From: Rhodospirillaceae bacterium
GTDB lineage: Bacteria; Pseudomonadota; Alphaproteobacteria; Puniceispirillales; Puniceispirillaceae
Reading direction: 5' to 3'
Length of the DNA: 64,000 nt
Assembly (NCBI GenBank): GCA_002731315.1
Contig: PCBG01000018.1
Span: 29,765-93,764 of the forward strand
Each line of letters starts with the position of its first letter. The stretch's first letter is position 1. A program made the position numbers and the translations under genes. The notes below the pieces were generated by a model, which worked only from the letters and a program-made list of their open reading frames with translations, ran no database searches and was not told the origin of the DNA. Of the stretch, positions 1-9,229 are shown in pieces.

Positions 1-1
1 C

Positions 2-559
2 ATCGATCCGCGGCCGGTATCAACGGAACGTGCGGCCAAGAGCATTTCCAGCGAGACCACCTTTATCAAGGATCTGGCGGATATAGATGCGTTGGAAGCC
101 GAGTTGGAGGTGTTATGTAAAAAGGTATCGGCGCGGCTGAAGGCGCAACAGCTGGCTGGCGGACGGGTGACGCTGAAGCTGAAGCGCCCAGACCACAGAA
201 TTCTGACTCGCAGTCAGATAGTGCCCACCCGCACAGACAAGGCACATATGCTGTTCGAGATTGGACGCAGGTTGCTCGCCGGCGAGACGGGTGGCAAAAA
301 ACGGTACCGGTTGCTAGGTATTGGCGCGGAACAGTTGGGCCCACCCGAAGGCGAGAGCCTGCTGGATCTTGCCGGCGGACAGGATACGCGGCGCGACAGC
401 CTCGAAGCTGCGATTGATGATGTAGAGGCGCGCCTTGGCAAGGATGCGGTGCAGAGCGGCCGCGTGTTTAGCCGCAAGCATCGGCCAGAACGCGACCCGA
501 CGCGCCAGCGCGCCTCCCTTGACGCGCTGGAAGGCGATGATGACGGGGACAGAGGCTAG
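2..559 (+). CDS. dinB: DNA polymerase IV (DinB), C-terminal part, cut by the window edge
   Basis: The reading frame is open from the first bases and ends with TAG. The 185 visible residues are the C-terminal little-finger domain of a Y-family translesion polymerase. Visible family features are the motif RAAKSISSETTF near the start, the segment VTLKLKRPDHRILTRSQ and the stretch YRLLGIGAEQL typical of Pol IV. The palm and fingers with the catalytic acidic residues lie upstream of the window. The protein ends in an acidic tail (EGDDDGDRG). It is convergent with pobA and the two stop codons overlap by three to four bases. Known role of the family: error-prone bypass of DNA lesions. The assignment rests on this C-terminal pattern only. 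Confidence 0.85.
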   Translation: MDPRPVSTERAAKSISSETTFIKDLADIDALEAELEVLCKKVSARLKAQQLAGGRVTLKLKRPDHRILTRSQIVPTRTDKAHMLFEIGRRLLAGETGGKKRYRLLGIGAEQLGPPEGESLLDLAGGQDTRRDSLEAAIDDVEARLGKDAVQSGRVFSRKHRPERDPTRQRASLDALEGDDDGDRG

Positions 560-1725
560 AGCGGCAGGCCTACATAATTTTCGGCAACCATCTGGCGGCC
601 GGCATCAGATGTCGTGACATAGGCCAGTTCGGCCTCTTTCATCCGTTGCTCGAAAGGATCATCATTGAACCGATGCGTCAGGTTTGTCAGCCACCATGAG
701 AAGCGTTCTGTCTTCCAGACACGATCCAACGCCCGCCGCGAATATTCATCCAGAGCCGCGGCATCCTGATCTTCAAGAAAGCCAAGAATCGCGTCATACA
801 TATAATGGATGTCAGAGGCAGCGAGGTTAAGCCCCTTGGCCCCGGTCGGCGGCACAACATGCGCCGCGTCTCCGGCAAGCATCAACCTACCAAAACGCAT
901 GGGCTCGGCCACAAAACTGCGCAGTGGCGCGATACTCTTTTCGATGGAAGGACCCGTTTCCAGCGCTTCGGCCATTTCTGGCGGCAGCCGCCGGCGAAAT
1001 TCATCCCAGAACGCGTTATCACTCCAGTTTTCTACCTTGTCATCGACATCACATTGGATGTAATAGCGCGATCGCGTCATAGAGCGCATCGAGCAGAGGG
1101 CGAAGCCGCGTGCGGTGTTGGCGTAGACAACCTCTTCGGCAACCGGTTTTGTATCTGACAACAACCCCAGCCAGCCGAAAGGATAGATTTTCTCATAGAT
1201 GTTGATCGCCGATGAAGGCACGGACTGGCGGCAGACCCCATGATAGCCATCACAGCCAGCAATCAGGTCACAATCCACGCGATGTGTTGTACCTTCTGTC
1301 ACATAGGTTACATAAGGGCTATCGCCGTCAAAATGGTTAATCTCGACATTGGAAGCATCATATACGGTGGCGCTGCCCGCGGCATCGCGCACGTTGCACA
1401 GGTCGCGCGTCACCTCGGTCTGGCCATAAGCAGTCACAACCTTTCCGTTAGTATGTTCTGACAGACCGACCGCAATCGACTTGTAATCAAAAGCAAGGTG
1501 CATGGCATGGTGTTTTATGCCTTCGGCATTCAGTCTCGCGCCAGCGCCTGCGCGTTGCATCAGGTCAACCGTTGTCTGTTCGAGGATGCCGGCGCGAATC
1601 CGAGCCAGAACATAATCCTGAGACTGGCGTTCCAGAACAATATTATCGATGCCTGCCAGATCAAGGAGACGCCCAAGAAGCAGACCAGACGGGCCTGCCC
1701 CGACAATGACAACCTGTTTACGCAT
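556..1725 (-). CDS. pobA: 4-hydroxybenzoate 3-monooxygenase
   Basis: A 389-residue flavoprotein of the usual length for PobA. The FAD-binding GAGPSG is at residues 9-14, followed by the ARIRAGILEQ segment that in this family contacts flavin and substrate. The second NAD(P)H/FAD motif is CDGYHG and the GD motif is LMLAGDAAHVVPPTG. The C-terminal ENYVGLPL is also characteristic. The enzyme hydroxylates 4-hydroxybenzoate to protocatechuate with NADPH and O2. Its start overlaps the end of the upstream PhyH gene by 8 bases, so the two are probably co-transcribed. The protocatechuate ring-cleavage genes are not in the window. Aromatic substrates for this enzyme are common in algal and lignin-derived organic matter. 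Confidence 0.93.
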   Translation of the reverse strand: MRKQVVIVGAGPSGLLLGRLLDLAGIDNIVLERQSQDYVLARIRAGILEQTTVDLMQRAGAGARLNAEGIKHHAMHLAFDYKSIAVGLSEHTNGKVVTAYGQTEVTRDLCNVRDAAGSATVYDASNVEINHFDGDSPYVTYVTEGTTHRVDCDLIAGCDGYHGVCRQSVPSSAINIYEKIYPFGWLGLLSDTKPVAEEVVYANTARGFALCSMRSMTRSRYYIQCDVDDKVENWSDNAFWDEFRRRLPPEMAEALETGPSIEKSIAPLRSFVAEPMRFGRLMLAGDAAHVVPPTGAKGLNLAASDIHYMYDAILGFLEDQDAAALDEYSRRALDRVWKTERFSWWLTNLTHRFNDDPFEQRMKEAELAYVTTSDAGRQMVAENYVGLPL

Positions 1726-2557
1726 CTACCCTACCGTTCTCGTCCGCTCGATGTGTCCCGCTGCGCCGATCAAGAATAACAGGAAACCAGTCCACACGCA
1801 GACTATCTCCTGCTTCCATACCATGTCCCGGGAAAGGTGGCGAGGTGCGGCCCGGGCGTGTGACAAAACGCGCGTCATCACCAACAAGCCGCAGTGAAAA
1901 AGCCCTTCTGCGGGTGGTGCTGTCATTACCGCGCGCGCCATGCAGCACACGAAAGTCGAATGCTACCGCATCCCCCGGTGCCATTGGCCATTCCAGAACA
2001 CGCATGCCCTCGGAGTCCGGGTCAGGCACCGGCATCCAGTCACTTTCATCGACGTAGAAATTGTCCTCGGCGAGCCAGCGGGTCGGCAGCACCGGACGGT
2101 CCCACAAATGCGATCCGGCTACACAGCGCAAGGTAGCTTCTGTTACCGGATCAACCGGACACCAGAAGCTGACCGTCTGTTCTCCACCAACAAAATAATA
2201 GGGGCTGTCTTGATGCCAGGGTGTCGGTTTCGCTGTGCCGGGTTCCTTGACCAGCACATGATCATGGAACAGTTGCACCGTCTGCGAGGACATAAGATCG
2301 GCCGCGACTGCGGCAACATCGGACTCGCGGATCACCTTTTCAAAAGGTAGAATCCGCTGCCAGTTGCAATAATCGTCGAAAAAACGGCCCGTTTCACCGG
2401 GGCGCAGATTTTCCGCAGCATAGGGACCGGGGCTTTCCATATTCATGGCGATACCGGCCGCTATATCGTCTACATGATCAGCGAAAAGACCTTTGATCAG
2501 GACCGCACCGTCAGCCTGATAGGAATCAATATGCTGCTGCGTAATTAACGGGGACAT
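1718..2557 (-). CDS. Phytanoyl-CoA dioxygenase (PhyH) family protein
   Basis: About 279 residues from the chosen ATG. An in-frame ATG at 2650 would add 31 residues that do not look like the family N-terminus, and neither start has a clear Shine-Dalgarno sequence. The Fe(II)/2-oxoglutarate fold is indicated by WHQDSPYY (His and Asp metal ligands), the distal LHGARG histidine and a downstream RRRAFSLRLVGDD segment that carries the 2-oxoglutarate-binding arginine region. These enzymes hydroxylate small molecules or acyl-CoAs, and the substrate cannot be told from sequence. It lies between a ROK regulator and pobA in the same direction with short gaps or overlaps, so it may belong to that transcript. 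Confidence 0.85.
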   Translation of the reverse strand: MSPLITQQHIDSYQADGAVLIKGLFADHVDDIAAGIAMNMESPGPYAAENLRPGETGRFFDDYCNWQRILPFEKVIRESDVAAVAADLMSSQTVQLFHDHVLVKEPGTAKPTPWHQDSPYYFVGGEQTVSFWCPVDPVTEATLRCVAGSHLWDRPVLPTRWLAEDNFYVDESDWMPVPDPDSEGMRVLEWPMAPGDAVAFDFRVLHGARGNDSTTRRRAFSLRLVGDDARFVTRPGRTSPPFPGHGMEAGDSLRVDWFPVILDRRSGTHRADENGRVDA

Positions 2558-2663
2558 CGCGCCAGATCTTGTGCCATCAACAGGGAGCGATGGAGCATCG
2601 CATTTCGCCGCCGGGCAAGCAAGCAGACGTTGATACATCCTGGCGGTCATTGCGGCTGGACTT

Positions 2664-3881
2664 TTAGCCTTCGATCAACAATGCATCACGCTCCAGCGAG
2701 AAATGCGTGTAGATAGGGGCAAAAGCACCGCCACGGGCGCGCGCCTCGATGCCAATTTCAGCCTGATAGATTTGCGGCAGATGCAGCCCTTTTGAGTTAT
2801 AGAGCGGAAGGCGCAAATGCGTCTGTTCCACCAGCTCGGCAACCCGGTCATGCGGCAAGCCTCCAGCAATGACTACAGCGTCCAGATCCAGCACAGCAGC
2901 AGTCACTGTAACCGCAAAGGCAAGACTGTCCGCCGCATTCATCGCCCATTGGGAAAATAGTTCGGTGATCGATTTATCCTGTTCGCCATAATAGAAGGCA
3001 TGCGGATCGTCATGACCCGCGGCGCGCGCCAGCGCCTCAAAACCAGTCAGCGAGGCCTTTTCGATCAGTTGTGCGGCGTTGTTCTCCATGTAAAGGCCCG
3101 TAGGCAACGAGCCGATCGATGCTGCGCTGCCATGCGCGCCCGTCTGCAACTGGTTTGAAAGCACCAGGCCTCCACCAACAAAGCTACCGACATAAATGTA
3201 AAAGAAATTCTGAATATTCTTGCCGACCCCAAAGCACAGCTCAGCCAGACAGGCTGCCGATACATCGTGAAGCAGATAGGTTGGTGCCTTTACTAGTGCC
3301 TCAATCTCCGCCGTAATATCGATATCCACCCAGCCAGCCAATGCGTCCGGCGGCAAGTTCATTTCGTCTTCCCAGCCTGACATGGTGCGGGGCATCGCAA
3401 TGCCAGCCCCGAGAATCCGCGTCTGTAATGCCTCCGGCAAACAGGCAATCAGGCTGGGTAGGCCTTCCCTAATCAGCGCAAGGGTCGATACTGCTTCGGG
3501 GACAGAGAAACGCTCAGTGCGGCGGTCAATCACAACCCCGTCAAAACCCATGGCAATTAGATCCAGTGACCGACGGCCAATCTTAATCCCGATGGATATG
3601 GCCCCGCGCGGGTTCAGGCCAAAAGGTGTGGATGGCTGACCGACACGACCGCGTTGCTTGTCGCCCTGCACCAGCAGATCATTTTCCATCAGCCTTTTGA
3701 CTATGACGGTCATGGTTTGTGCCGACAGACCGGTGTGCCGCGCCAGATCAGCCTTTGTTAGCCAACCATGACGGCGCAACAGCGAAATCACCAGCCGCTC
3801 ATTATACTGGCCCACTGTCACCTGATTGCCACCATGCGATGAACGTGAGCGATGATCCCCGATGGAAGATTGCGTTTTCAT
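2664..3881 (-). CDS. ROK family transcriptional regulator with N-terminal winged helix
   Basis: 405 residues. A winged-helix domain at about residues 24-75 (LTKADLARHTGLSAQTM is the helix-turn-helix) is followed by a ROK sugar-kinase-like domain (GIGIKIGRR-like phosphate loop, GSFVGGGLVLSNQL, ITVTAAVLDLDAVVIAGGL). This is the NagC/XylR architecture of sugar-responsive repressors. The cysteine-rich zinc motif usual in this family (CxCGxxGCxE) is not seen; the equivalent stretch reads GAHGSAASIGSLPTG. The gene is divergent from gap-zwf-edd-eda across 231 bp that hold two palindromes, which suggests that it controls the Entner-Doudoroff operon. That role is inferred. It could also act on the downstream PhyH/pobA genes. 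Confidence 0.88.
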   Translation of the reverse strand: MKTQSSIGDHRSRSSHGGNQVTVGQYNERLVISLLRRHGWLTKADLARHTGLSAQTMTVIVKRLMENDLLVQGDKQRGRVGQPSTPFGLNPRGAISIGIKIGRRSLDLIAMGFDGVVIDRRTERFSVPEAVSTLALIREGLPSLIACLPEALQTRILGAGIAMPRTMSGWEDEMNLPPDALAGWVDIDITAEIEALVKAPTYLLHDVSAACLAELCFGVGKNIQNFFYIYVGSFVGGGLVLSNQLQTGAHGSAASIGSLPTGLYMENNAAQLIEKASLTGFEALARAAGHDDPHAFYYGEQDKSITELFSQWAMNAADSLAFAVTVTAAVLDLDAVVIAGGLPHDRVAELVEQTHLRLPLYNSKGLHLPQIYQAEIGIEARARGGAFAPIYTHFSLERDALLIEG

Positions 3882-3967
3882 TTCCTGACCTGACCATTGA
3901 AGCGAATGACGTGGCTAGTATCTGGCACCCACTATCGCTTTCTAAGACCAGAAAACCCAAGTGGAAT

Positions 3968-3983
3968 AAATAGTCAACTATTT
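3968..3983. promoter_or_regulatory. Palindrome 1 in the ROK/gap divergent region
   Basis: Perfect inverted repeat AAATAGT-CA-ACTATTT, AT-rich, in the intergenic region between the divergent ROK regulator and gap. AT-rich palindromes of this size are typical ROK-family operators. Its assignment as an operator is inference. Confidence 0.5.
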
Positions 3984-3985
3984 TT

Positions 3986-4000
3986 AAATCAAATTGATTT
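3986..4000. promoter_or_regulatory. Palindrome 2 in the ROK/gap divergent region
   Basis: Perfect inverted repeat AAATCAA-A-TTGATTT, 2 bp after palindrome 1 and 5 bp before a TTGACA hexamer. Its sequence differs from palindrome 1. Binding here would sit right at the -35 element of the putative gap promoter. Confidence 0.5.
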
Positions 4001-4005
4001 AGTTA

Positions 4006-4034
4006 TTGACAATGGCCGGGTGGCATCCTATCCA
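4006..4034 (+). promoter_or_regulatory. Candidate sigma-70 promoter of gap-zwf-edd-eda
   Basis: A consensus -35 TTGACA at 4006-4011, a 17-bp spacer and a weak -10 TATCCA at 4029-4034. It lies 79 bp before the gap start codon. The -35 is exact but the -10 matches only half of the consensus. Confidence 0.4.
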
Positions 4035-4112
4035 ACGGGAAAATTCAGGCGATGAGGGGCCCAATGTGCCGGCAATATATAAGTGGCGGGGCAAATGCGA
4101 AGGGAACGCATC

Positions 4113-5114
4113 ATGAAAAAAGTAGCCATAAACGGATTTGGCAGGATTGGACGGAATGTGCTGCGTGCGCTGCTGGAAACGCCGCGCACTGATTTCGAGA
4201 TTGCGGTCATCAATGACCTAACAACTATTGAAACTTCGGCATTACTACTTGAGCTGGACTCAACCCATGGCCGGCTTAACGAACCGATCACTGCTGGTAA
4301 CGGCTTTATCGAGATTGGCGGATCACGGATTACCTATCTCAGCAAACACAGCCCCGAAGCATGCCGCTGGGGGGATTATGGCATCGATCTTGTCATGGAA
4401 TGCAGCGGTATTTTCACCGAAGCGGCAGTGGCGCGTGCCCATATTGACGCCGGCGCAACAAAGGTCATTGTGTCGGCCCCCTCAAAGGGGGCAGACGCCA
4501 CGATCGTATATGGTGTCAATGACAAAAGCCTGACCGCCGACATGACGGTTATTTCAAACGCGTCCTGCACCACCAACTGTCTGGCGCCCGTTGCCAGCGT
4601 CCTGCATGAGCATTGCGGCATTCTGCAGGGCTTCATGACAACTGTGCATGCCTATACGGGTGATCAGAACCTTGTCGATGGTGACCATAAGGACCCATAC
4701 CGGGCTCGTGCGGCAGCGCTCAATATGGTGCCGTCAACAACCGGTGCAGCGCGCGCCGTAGGCCAGGTTCTACCAGATCTAGCTGGTAAGCTGGATGGGG
4801 TCGCCATCCGTGTACCAACACCGAATGTGTCGGCTATTGATCTTGTCTTCCAGCCAGAAAAAAATAAGGACGCGGATACTCTGAATGCATTATTCATTGC
4901 CGCCAGCCAGTCCAGCCTTAGCAAAGTGCTGGATGTAACCGACCGGCCCCTTGTCTCGACAGATTTCAACCACCACCCAGCATCTGCTGTTGTGCATCTG
5001 GACCAGACCAGGGTGATGCCCAATGGCATGACCCGGATTCTTGCCTGGTATGATAATGAATGGGGCTTTTCAAACAGAATGCTGGACACTGCGGGTGCCT
5101 TCCTGCAGATATAA
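4113..5114 (+). CDS. gap: Glyceraldehyde-3-phosphate dehydrogenase
   Basis: 333 residues from ATG at 4113, which is preceded by GAAGGGAAC as ribosome-binding site. An earlier in-frame start would add ten residues ahead of the canonical MKKVAINGFGRIGRN. The Rossmann motif NGFGRIGRN is at the N-terminus, the catalytic cysteine is Cys152 in SNASCTTNC and the catalytic histidine is His179 in TTVHAYTGDQ. The C-terminal YDNEWGFSNRM is typical. It oxidises glyceraldehyde-3-phosphate to 1,3-bisphosphoglycerate with NAD(P). It is the first gene of the operon with zwf, edd and eda. It would receive the glyceraldehyde-3-phosphate released by the Eda aldolase. An erythrose-4-phosphate dehydrogenase role cannot be excluded by sequence alone. 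Confidence 0.95.
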   Translation: MKKVAINGFGRIGRNVLRALLETPRTDFEIAVINDLTTIETSALLLELDSTHGRLNEPITAGNGFIEIGGSRITYLSKHSPEACRWGDYGIDLVMECSGIFTEAAVARAHIDAGATKVIVSAPSKGADATIVYGVNDKSLTADMTVISNASCTTNCLAPVASVLHEHCGILQGFMTTVHAYTGDQNLVDGDHKDPYRARAAALNMVPSTTGAARAVGQVLPDLAGKLDGVAIRVPTPNVSAIDLVFQPEKNKDADTLNALFIAASQSSLSKVLDVTDRPLVSTDFNHHPASAVVHLDQTRVMPNGMTRILAWYDNEWGFSNRMLDTAGAFLQI

Positions 5115-5132
5115 TTTTAGAGGAACGGCAAT

Positions 5133-6626
5133 TTGGCCGATGACATGACAAACAGCACCGCATCCGTTGGCACGAAAGGCCCTTCTGTGACGCATGTTTC
5201 AACAGGCCTCGCACCAAGCGATTATGTGATCATCGGCGGCACCGGCGATCTGGCGCTGCGGAAGATTCTGCCAGCCCTTTTCTGGCGCTATCTTGATGGC
5301 CAGATCACCACAGATTATCGTATCGCCGCTGCGTCCCGCCACGCCATATCGCTGGAGGAATTTGCCGGCAAACTCCGCCCCTTCTGCGAGGACGCTTTTG
5401 CCAGCGGTCGCGCTGACGCCGAATCCTGGGACGAGTTTCTGTCCATTCTGACCATTCTGACACTGGATGTTGCCTCGGGTGATGGCGGAGATGCGCTTGC
5501 GGCATTCATCGGGTTGCGGGCCGATGTAACGCGGCCAGCGATCTATTATCTTGCCATTGCACCAAGCCTGTTTGGCAAAGCCACAAACCTGCTGCAGGCA
5601 ACTGGGCTGGTGACACCGCAGGCGCGTCTTGTTGTCGAAAAGCCGCTTGGACATAACGGGGCGTCGAGCCGCGCGATCAATGCCGAACTGGCAGAGATTT
5701 TTGACGAAGCTCAGATTTACCGAATTGACCATTACTTGGGCAAGGAAACGGTGCAGAACCTGATGGCACTGCGCTTTGCAAATGTGATTTTCGAAACACA
5801 GTGGAATAATAACCATATCGACCATGTACAGATCAGCGTGGCCGAGACCGTCAGTGTCGATGGCCGAGCGGATTACTATGACTCATATGGCGCATTGCGC
5901 GATATGGTGCAGAACCACCTGCTGCAGCTTGTTTGTCTTGTTGCCATGGAACCGCCGGCATTCTTCGACGCGGATCAGGTGCGCGACGAAAAGCTGCGCG
6001 TATTGCGCGCCATTCGCCCGGTGTCGCCGAATGAAGTGGTGTGCGGCCAGTATCGGGAATATGAGTCCGAGCTGGGTCGGCCATCAAATACTGAAACCTA
6101 TGTAGCGATGAAGCTAGCAATCGAAAACTGGCGATGGGCCGGTGTGCCTTTCTATATTCGCACCGGCAAACAGCTGGCGCGCCGGGCATCTGAAATTGTC
6201 ATCACTTTCAAACAGCGCCCGCATGACATCTTCCAGCGCAATGGCAATGACGAGATCGACAGCCAGCCGAACCGGTTGATCATCCGCTTGCAGCCCAGCG
6301 AGGGGCTGCGACTGCAGCTGATTTCGAAACAACCCGGGCCCGGCGGCATGCGGCTATTTCCTTCGGAACTCAATCTCAGCTTTGACGATACGTTCAACGA
6401 GCGCCTTCCCGATGCCTATGAGCGGCTGTTGATGGATACGGCACGCGGCAATCAGACATTGTTTATGCGCCGCGACGAGGTGTTTGCGGCCTGGGATATC
6501 ATTGACCCCATCCTTGAACAGCTTGCCGATTGCAAACCGGAACTGTACCGCGCCGGCAGCATGGGCCCGGCCGACAGGTTGCTGGATGCGGATGGGCGGC
6601 AGTGGATCGATCCCTATGACGATTGA
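5133..6626 (+). CDS. zwf: Glucose-6-phosphate 1-dehydrogenase
   Basis: 497 residues from TTG at 5133, which has GAGGAACG at good spacing. An ATG four codons later is the alternative. The nucleotide-binding GGTGDLA is at residues 35-41, EKPLG at 169-173 and the active-site RIDHYLGK at 197-204, all diagnostic of G6PDH. It oxidises glucose-6-phosphate to 6-phosphogluconolactone, the first committed step of the Entner-Doudoroff and oxidative pentose phosphate routes. It lies 18 bp after gap and 18 bp before edd, so it is clearly operonic. The pgl gene for lactone hydrolysis that often follows zwf is missing here. Confidence 0.95.
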   Translation: MADDMTNSTASVGTKGPSVTHVSTGLAPSDYVIIGGTGDLALRKILPALFWRYLDGQITTDYRIAAASRHAISLEEFAGKLRPFCEDAFASGRADAESWDEFLSILTILTLDVASGDGGDALAAFIGLRADVTRPAIYYLAIAPSLFGKATNLLQATGLVTPQARLVVEKPLGHNGASSRAINAELAEIFDEAQIYRIDHYLGKETVQNLMALRFANVIFETQWNNNHIDHVQISVAETVSVDGRADYYDSYGALRDMVQNHLLQLVCLVAMEPPAFFDADQVRDEKLRVLRAIRPVSPNEVVCGQYREYESELGRPSNTETYVAMKLAIENWRWAGVPFYIRTGKQLARRASEIVITFKQRPHDIFQRNGNDEIDSQPNRLIIRLQPSEGLRLQLISKQPGPGGMRLFPSELNLSFDDTFNERLPDAYERLLMDTARGNQTLFMRRDEVFAAWDIIDPILEQLADCKPELYRAGSMGPADRLLDADGRQWIDPYDD

Positions 6627-6644
6627 TTTCAGAAGAGCAAACCA

Positions 6645-8486
6645 ATGACCATGCTGCATGATCGCGTTGCCACCGTCATTGAACGGGTAAACAAACGCAG
6701 CCACGACAGCCGCAGCGCCTATCTCGAAGATATCGAGGCCATGGAAGCTGCACCGGACAGCGATCGGCGTGAGTTAGCTTGCTCCAATATGGCCCATGCT
6801 GCCGCAGGTGCCGGCGAAGACCAACAGACTGTCCTCGGCAACGCCGCCGGTGCGGATGACCCTGCCGTGAACATTGGCATCGTCACCGCCTATAACGACA
6901 TGCTATCAGCACATCAGCCATTCGAGACATATCCGCAGGTGATCCGCGCCGCAGCACGCAGCGTTGGTGCAACCGCGCAAGTGGCTGGTGGGGTGCCGGC
7001 AATGTGTGATGGCGTAACCCAGGGCCGGCCTGGCATGGAATTGTCGTTAATGAGCCGCGATGTCATCGCCATGGCAACTGCAGTCGGGCTGTCACATGGA
7101 GTCTATGATGCCGCGCTATGTCTTGGTGTCTGTGACAAGATTGTCCCGGGGCTGGTGATTGGCGCATTGTCTTTTGGGCATCTGCCAACCATCTTTGTGC
7201 CAGCTGGGCCAATGACAAGCGGCATTCCGAATGACCAAAAGGCCGCCGTGCGGAAGGCCTTTGCCCGCGGTGAAGCCAGCCGTGCTGAACTGCTGGAATC
7301 AGAAGTTGCCGCCTATCACGGGCCCGGCACATGTACCTTTTATGGCACCGCCAATTCAAACCAGATGCTGATGGAGGTCATGGGCCTGCATTTGCCGGGC
7401 GCCGCCTTTATCAATCCACAGGATGATCTGCGCCATGCCATGACGGTTGCCGCAACGCAGCAGGCGGTGGCCATTGCGCGCAGCGGGAAAGACCCGCGGC
7501 CCATTGGGCGCGTTCTTGACGCACGCAGTTTTGTGAATGCTATTATCGGCCTACACGCCACCGGGGGGTCGACCAACCATACATTGCATCTGCCGGCGAT
7601 GGCGGCAGCGGCAGGCATAACGCTAACATGGCAGGATTTCGCTGACCTTTCCGAGGTAACGCCGTTGCTGGCCCGCGTCTATCCAAACGGCAAGGCGGAT
7701 GTGAACCATTTCCACGCCGCCGGCGGCATCGGCTTTGTCATGCGTGAGCTGATTGACAATGGTCTTCTTGACAGTAGCGCCAGTACCATATTCGGCGAAA
7801 ACCTTGATGCCCATGCCGCCGAACCACAGCTGGGTGACGGCAGATTGAACTGGCAGCCTGCAAGCAGGACATCGCTTGACCCCGACATTCTGCGCCCAGT
7901 GTCAGACCCGCATGCCGTAAATGGCGGGTTGCGGATGCTGGACGGAAATTTTGGCAAAGCGGTGATCAAAATCTCTGCTGTTGCCGCAAACCGCCAGCGG
8001 ATCAGCGCACCAGCCGCTATTTTCAGTGACGAAGCTGCTGTGAAAGCTGCCTATGCGGATGGCAAGTTGGATCGCGATGTCGTGGTGGTGGTGTGCGGTC
8101 AGGGCCCGCAGGCGAACGGCATGCCCGAACTTCACAGCCTGACGCCTATTTTGTCGAATCTCCAGGATCGCGGCTTTGCCGTGGCGCTGGTTACTGACGG
8201 GCGGATGTCCGGCGCATCCGGCACTGTACCGGCAGCCATTCATGTGACACCAGAGGCGGTTGCCGGCGGGGCCATAGGGCGTCTGCAGGATGGGGACATG
8301 ATCACCCTTGATGCTGTCGTAGGCCGATTGGAAACTGATGCCGATCTTGCGACAAGGGTTGCAGCCGGACCGTCAAATATGGCGCCGCAACGCGGCTTTG
8401 CCCGTCCTTTGTTCCAGCACATGCGTGACAGCGCCGCGCCTGCCGAGCAGGGCGGCGGATTGCCGCCACGAAAGGACATATCATGA
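6645..8486 (+). CDS. edd: Phosphogluconate dehydratase
   Basis: 613 residues, the normal length for Edd of the IlvD/Edd family. Visible family motifs include [23 protein letters not shown] with two cysteines likely to bind the Fe-S cluster, [20 protein letters not shown] and, near the end, [19 protein letters not shown]. It dehydrates 6-phosphogluconate to 2-keto-3-deoxy-6-phosphogluconate. The stop overlaps the eda start by four bases (ATGA), a translational coupling often seen for this pair. Its position between zwf and eda fixes the Edd assignment over dihydroxy-acid dehydratase. Confidence 0.95.
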   Translation: MTMLHDRVATVIERVNKRSHDSRSAYLEDIEAMEAAPDSDRRELACSNMAHAAAGAGEDQQTVLGNAAGADDPAVNIGIVTAYNDMLSAHQPFETYPQVIRAAARSVGATAQVAGGVPAMCDGVTQGRPGMELSLMSRDVIAMATAVGLSHGVYDAALCLGVCDKIVPGLVIGALSFGHLPTIFVPAGPMTSGIPNDQKAAVRKAFARGEASRAELLESEVAAYHGPGTCTFYGTANSNQMLMEVMGLHLPGAAFINPQDDLRHAMTVAATQQAVAIARSGKDPRPIGRVLDARSFVNAIIGLHATGGSTNHTLHLPAMAAAAGITLTWQDFADLSEVTPLLARVYPNGKADVNHFHAAGGIGFVMRELIDNGLLDSSASTIFGENLDAHAAEPQLGDGRLNWQPASRTSLDPDILRPVSDPHAVNGGLRMLDGNFGKAVIKISAVAANRQRISAPAAIFSDEAAVKAAYADGKLDRDVVVVVCGQGPQANGMPELHSLTPILSNLQDRGFAVALVTDGRMSGASGTVPAAIHVTPEAVAGGAIGRLQDGDMITLDAVVGRLETDADLATRVAAGPSNMAPQRGFARPLFQHMRDSAAPAEQGGGLPPRKDIS

Positions 8487-9109
8487 CATCGATACAGGAT
8501 ATTCTGGCAATGGGCCCCGTGATGCCGGTGATTGTGATCGATGACAGTAACAAGGCCGCTCCGCTCGCGCAGGCTCTGATCGATGGCGGGATCCGGACCA
8601 TCGAGATTACCCTGCGGACACCGGCAGCCCTTGATTCCATGCGCGCGGTCGCTGACGCCTGTCCGGATATTCTGATCGGGGCCGGCACCGTGACCAGTGC
8701 AACCCTTGCCGCCAGCGCCCGCAACGCCGGTGCACGTTTTCTGGTATCGCCCGGCACCACTGATGCGGTGCTCAAGGGCGCGGCTGATGCTGGATTGCCA
8801 TTATTGCCGGGGGCGGCCAGCGTATCTGAAATCATGCGCCTGATGGACGCCGGCTTTTCGGCAGTGAAATTCTTCCCGGCCACCGCTGCCGGTGGTCCGT
8901 CATTTTTGAAATCGCTGGCAAGCCCATTTGCCGGTCTGCAGGTATGCCCCACTGGCGGCATCTCGCTGGACAGCGCACCAGACTGGCTCCGCCTGCCAAA
9001 TGTGCCTTGTATTGGCGGCAGCTGGATTGCCCCGCAGGCATTGATAAGCACCGGCGATTTCCGAACCATTACCGCCAATGCGCGTGCCGCAGCAGCCCTC
9101 GCCGACTGA
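8483..9109 (+). CDS. eda: KDPG / 4-hydroxy-2-oxoglutarate aldolase
   Basis: 208 residues, a class I aldolase TIM barrel. Glu41 and Arg45 in IEITLRT and the Schiff-base lysine Lys129 in AVKFFPATAAGG match the KDPG aldolase active site. GAGTV at 67-71 is the phosphate-site loop. It splits 2-keto-3-deoxy-6-phosphogluconate into pyruvate and glyceraldehyde-3-phosphate. The start codon overlaps the edd stop, so translation is probably coupled. It is the last clearly operonic gene of the gap-zwf-edd-eda set. 120 bp follow before the MFS gene and no strong terminator is visible there. Confidence 0.95.
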   Translation: MTSIQDILAMGPVMPVIVIDDSNKAAPLAQALIDGGIRTIEITLRTPAALDSMRAVADACPDILIGAGTVTSATLAASARNAGARFLVSPGTTDAVLKGAADAGLPLLPGAASVSEIMRLMDAGFSAVKFFPATAAGGPSFLKSLASPFAGLQVCPTGGISLDSAPDWLRLPNVPCIGGSWIAPQALISTGDFRTITANARAAAALAD

Positions 9110-9229
9110 TCCGCCAATTTGAATGCTGGACGCAAAAGGCAAAGGTCCTTTAGGGTGTCGCCACAGCGTTGATTCACCGGATCAGCTTATGAACCATTTT
9201 CTTTCTGTACCCTTGTTGGTGATACGGCA

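Noticed and set aside
5199..5825. 208-codon minus-strand frame opposite zwf
   Set aside because: Antisense of a highly conserved enzyme gene in an operon; composition is typical of a shadow frame.
8302..9177. 291-codon minus-strand frame opposite edd/eda
   Set aside because: Covers two strongly supported genes on the other strand; no domain is recognisable.
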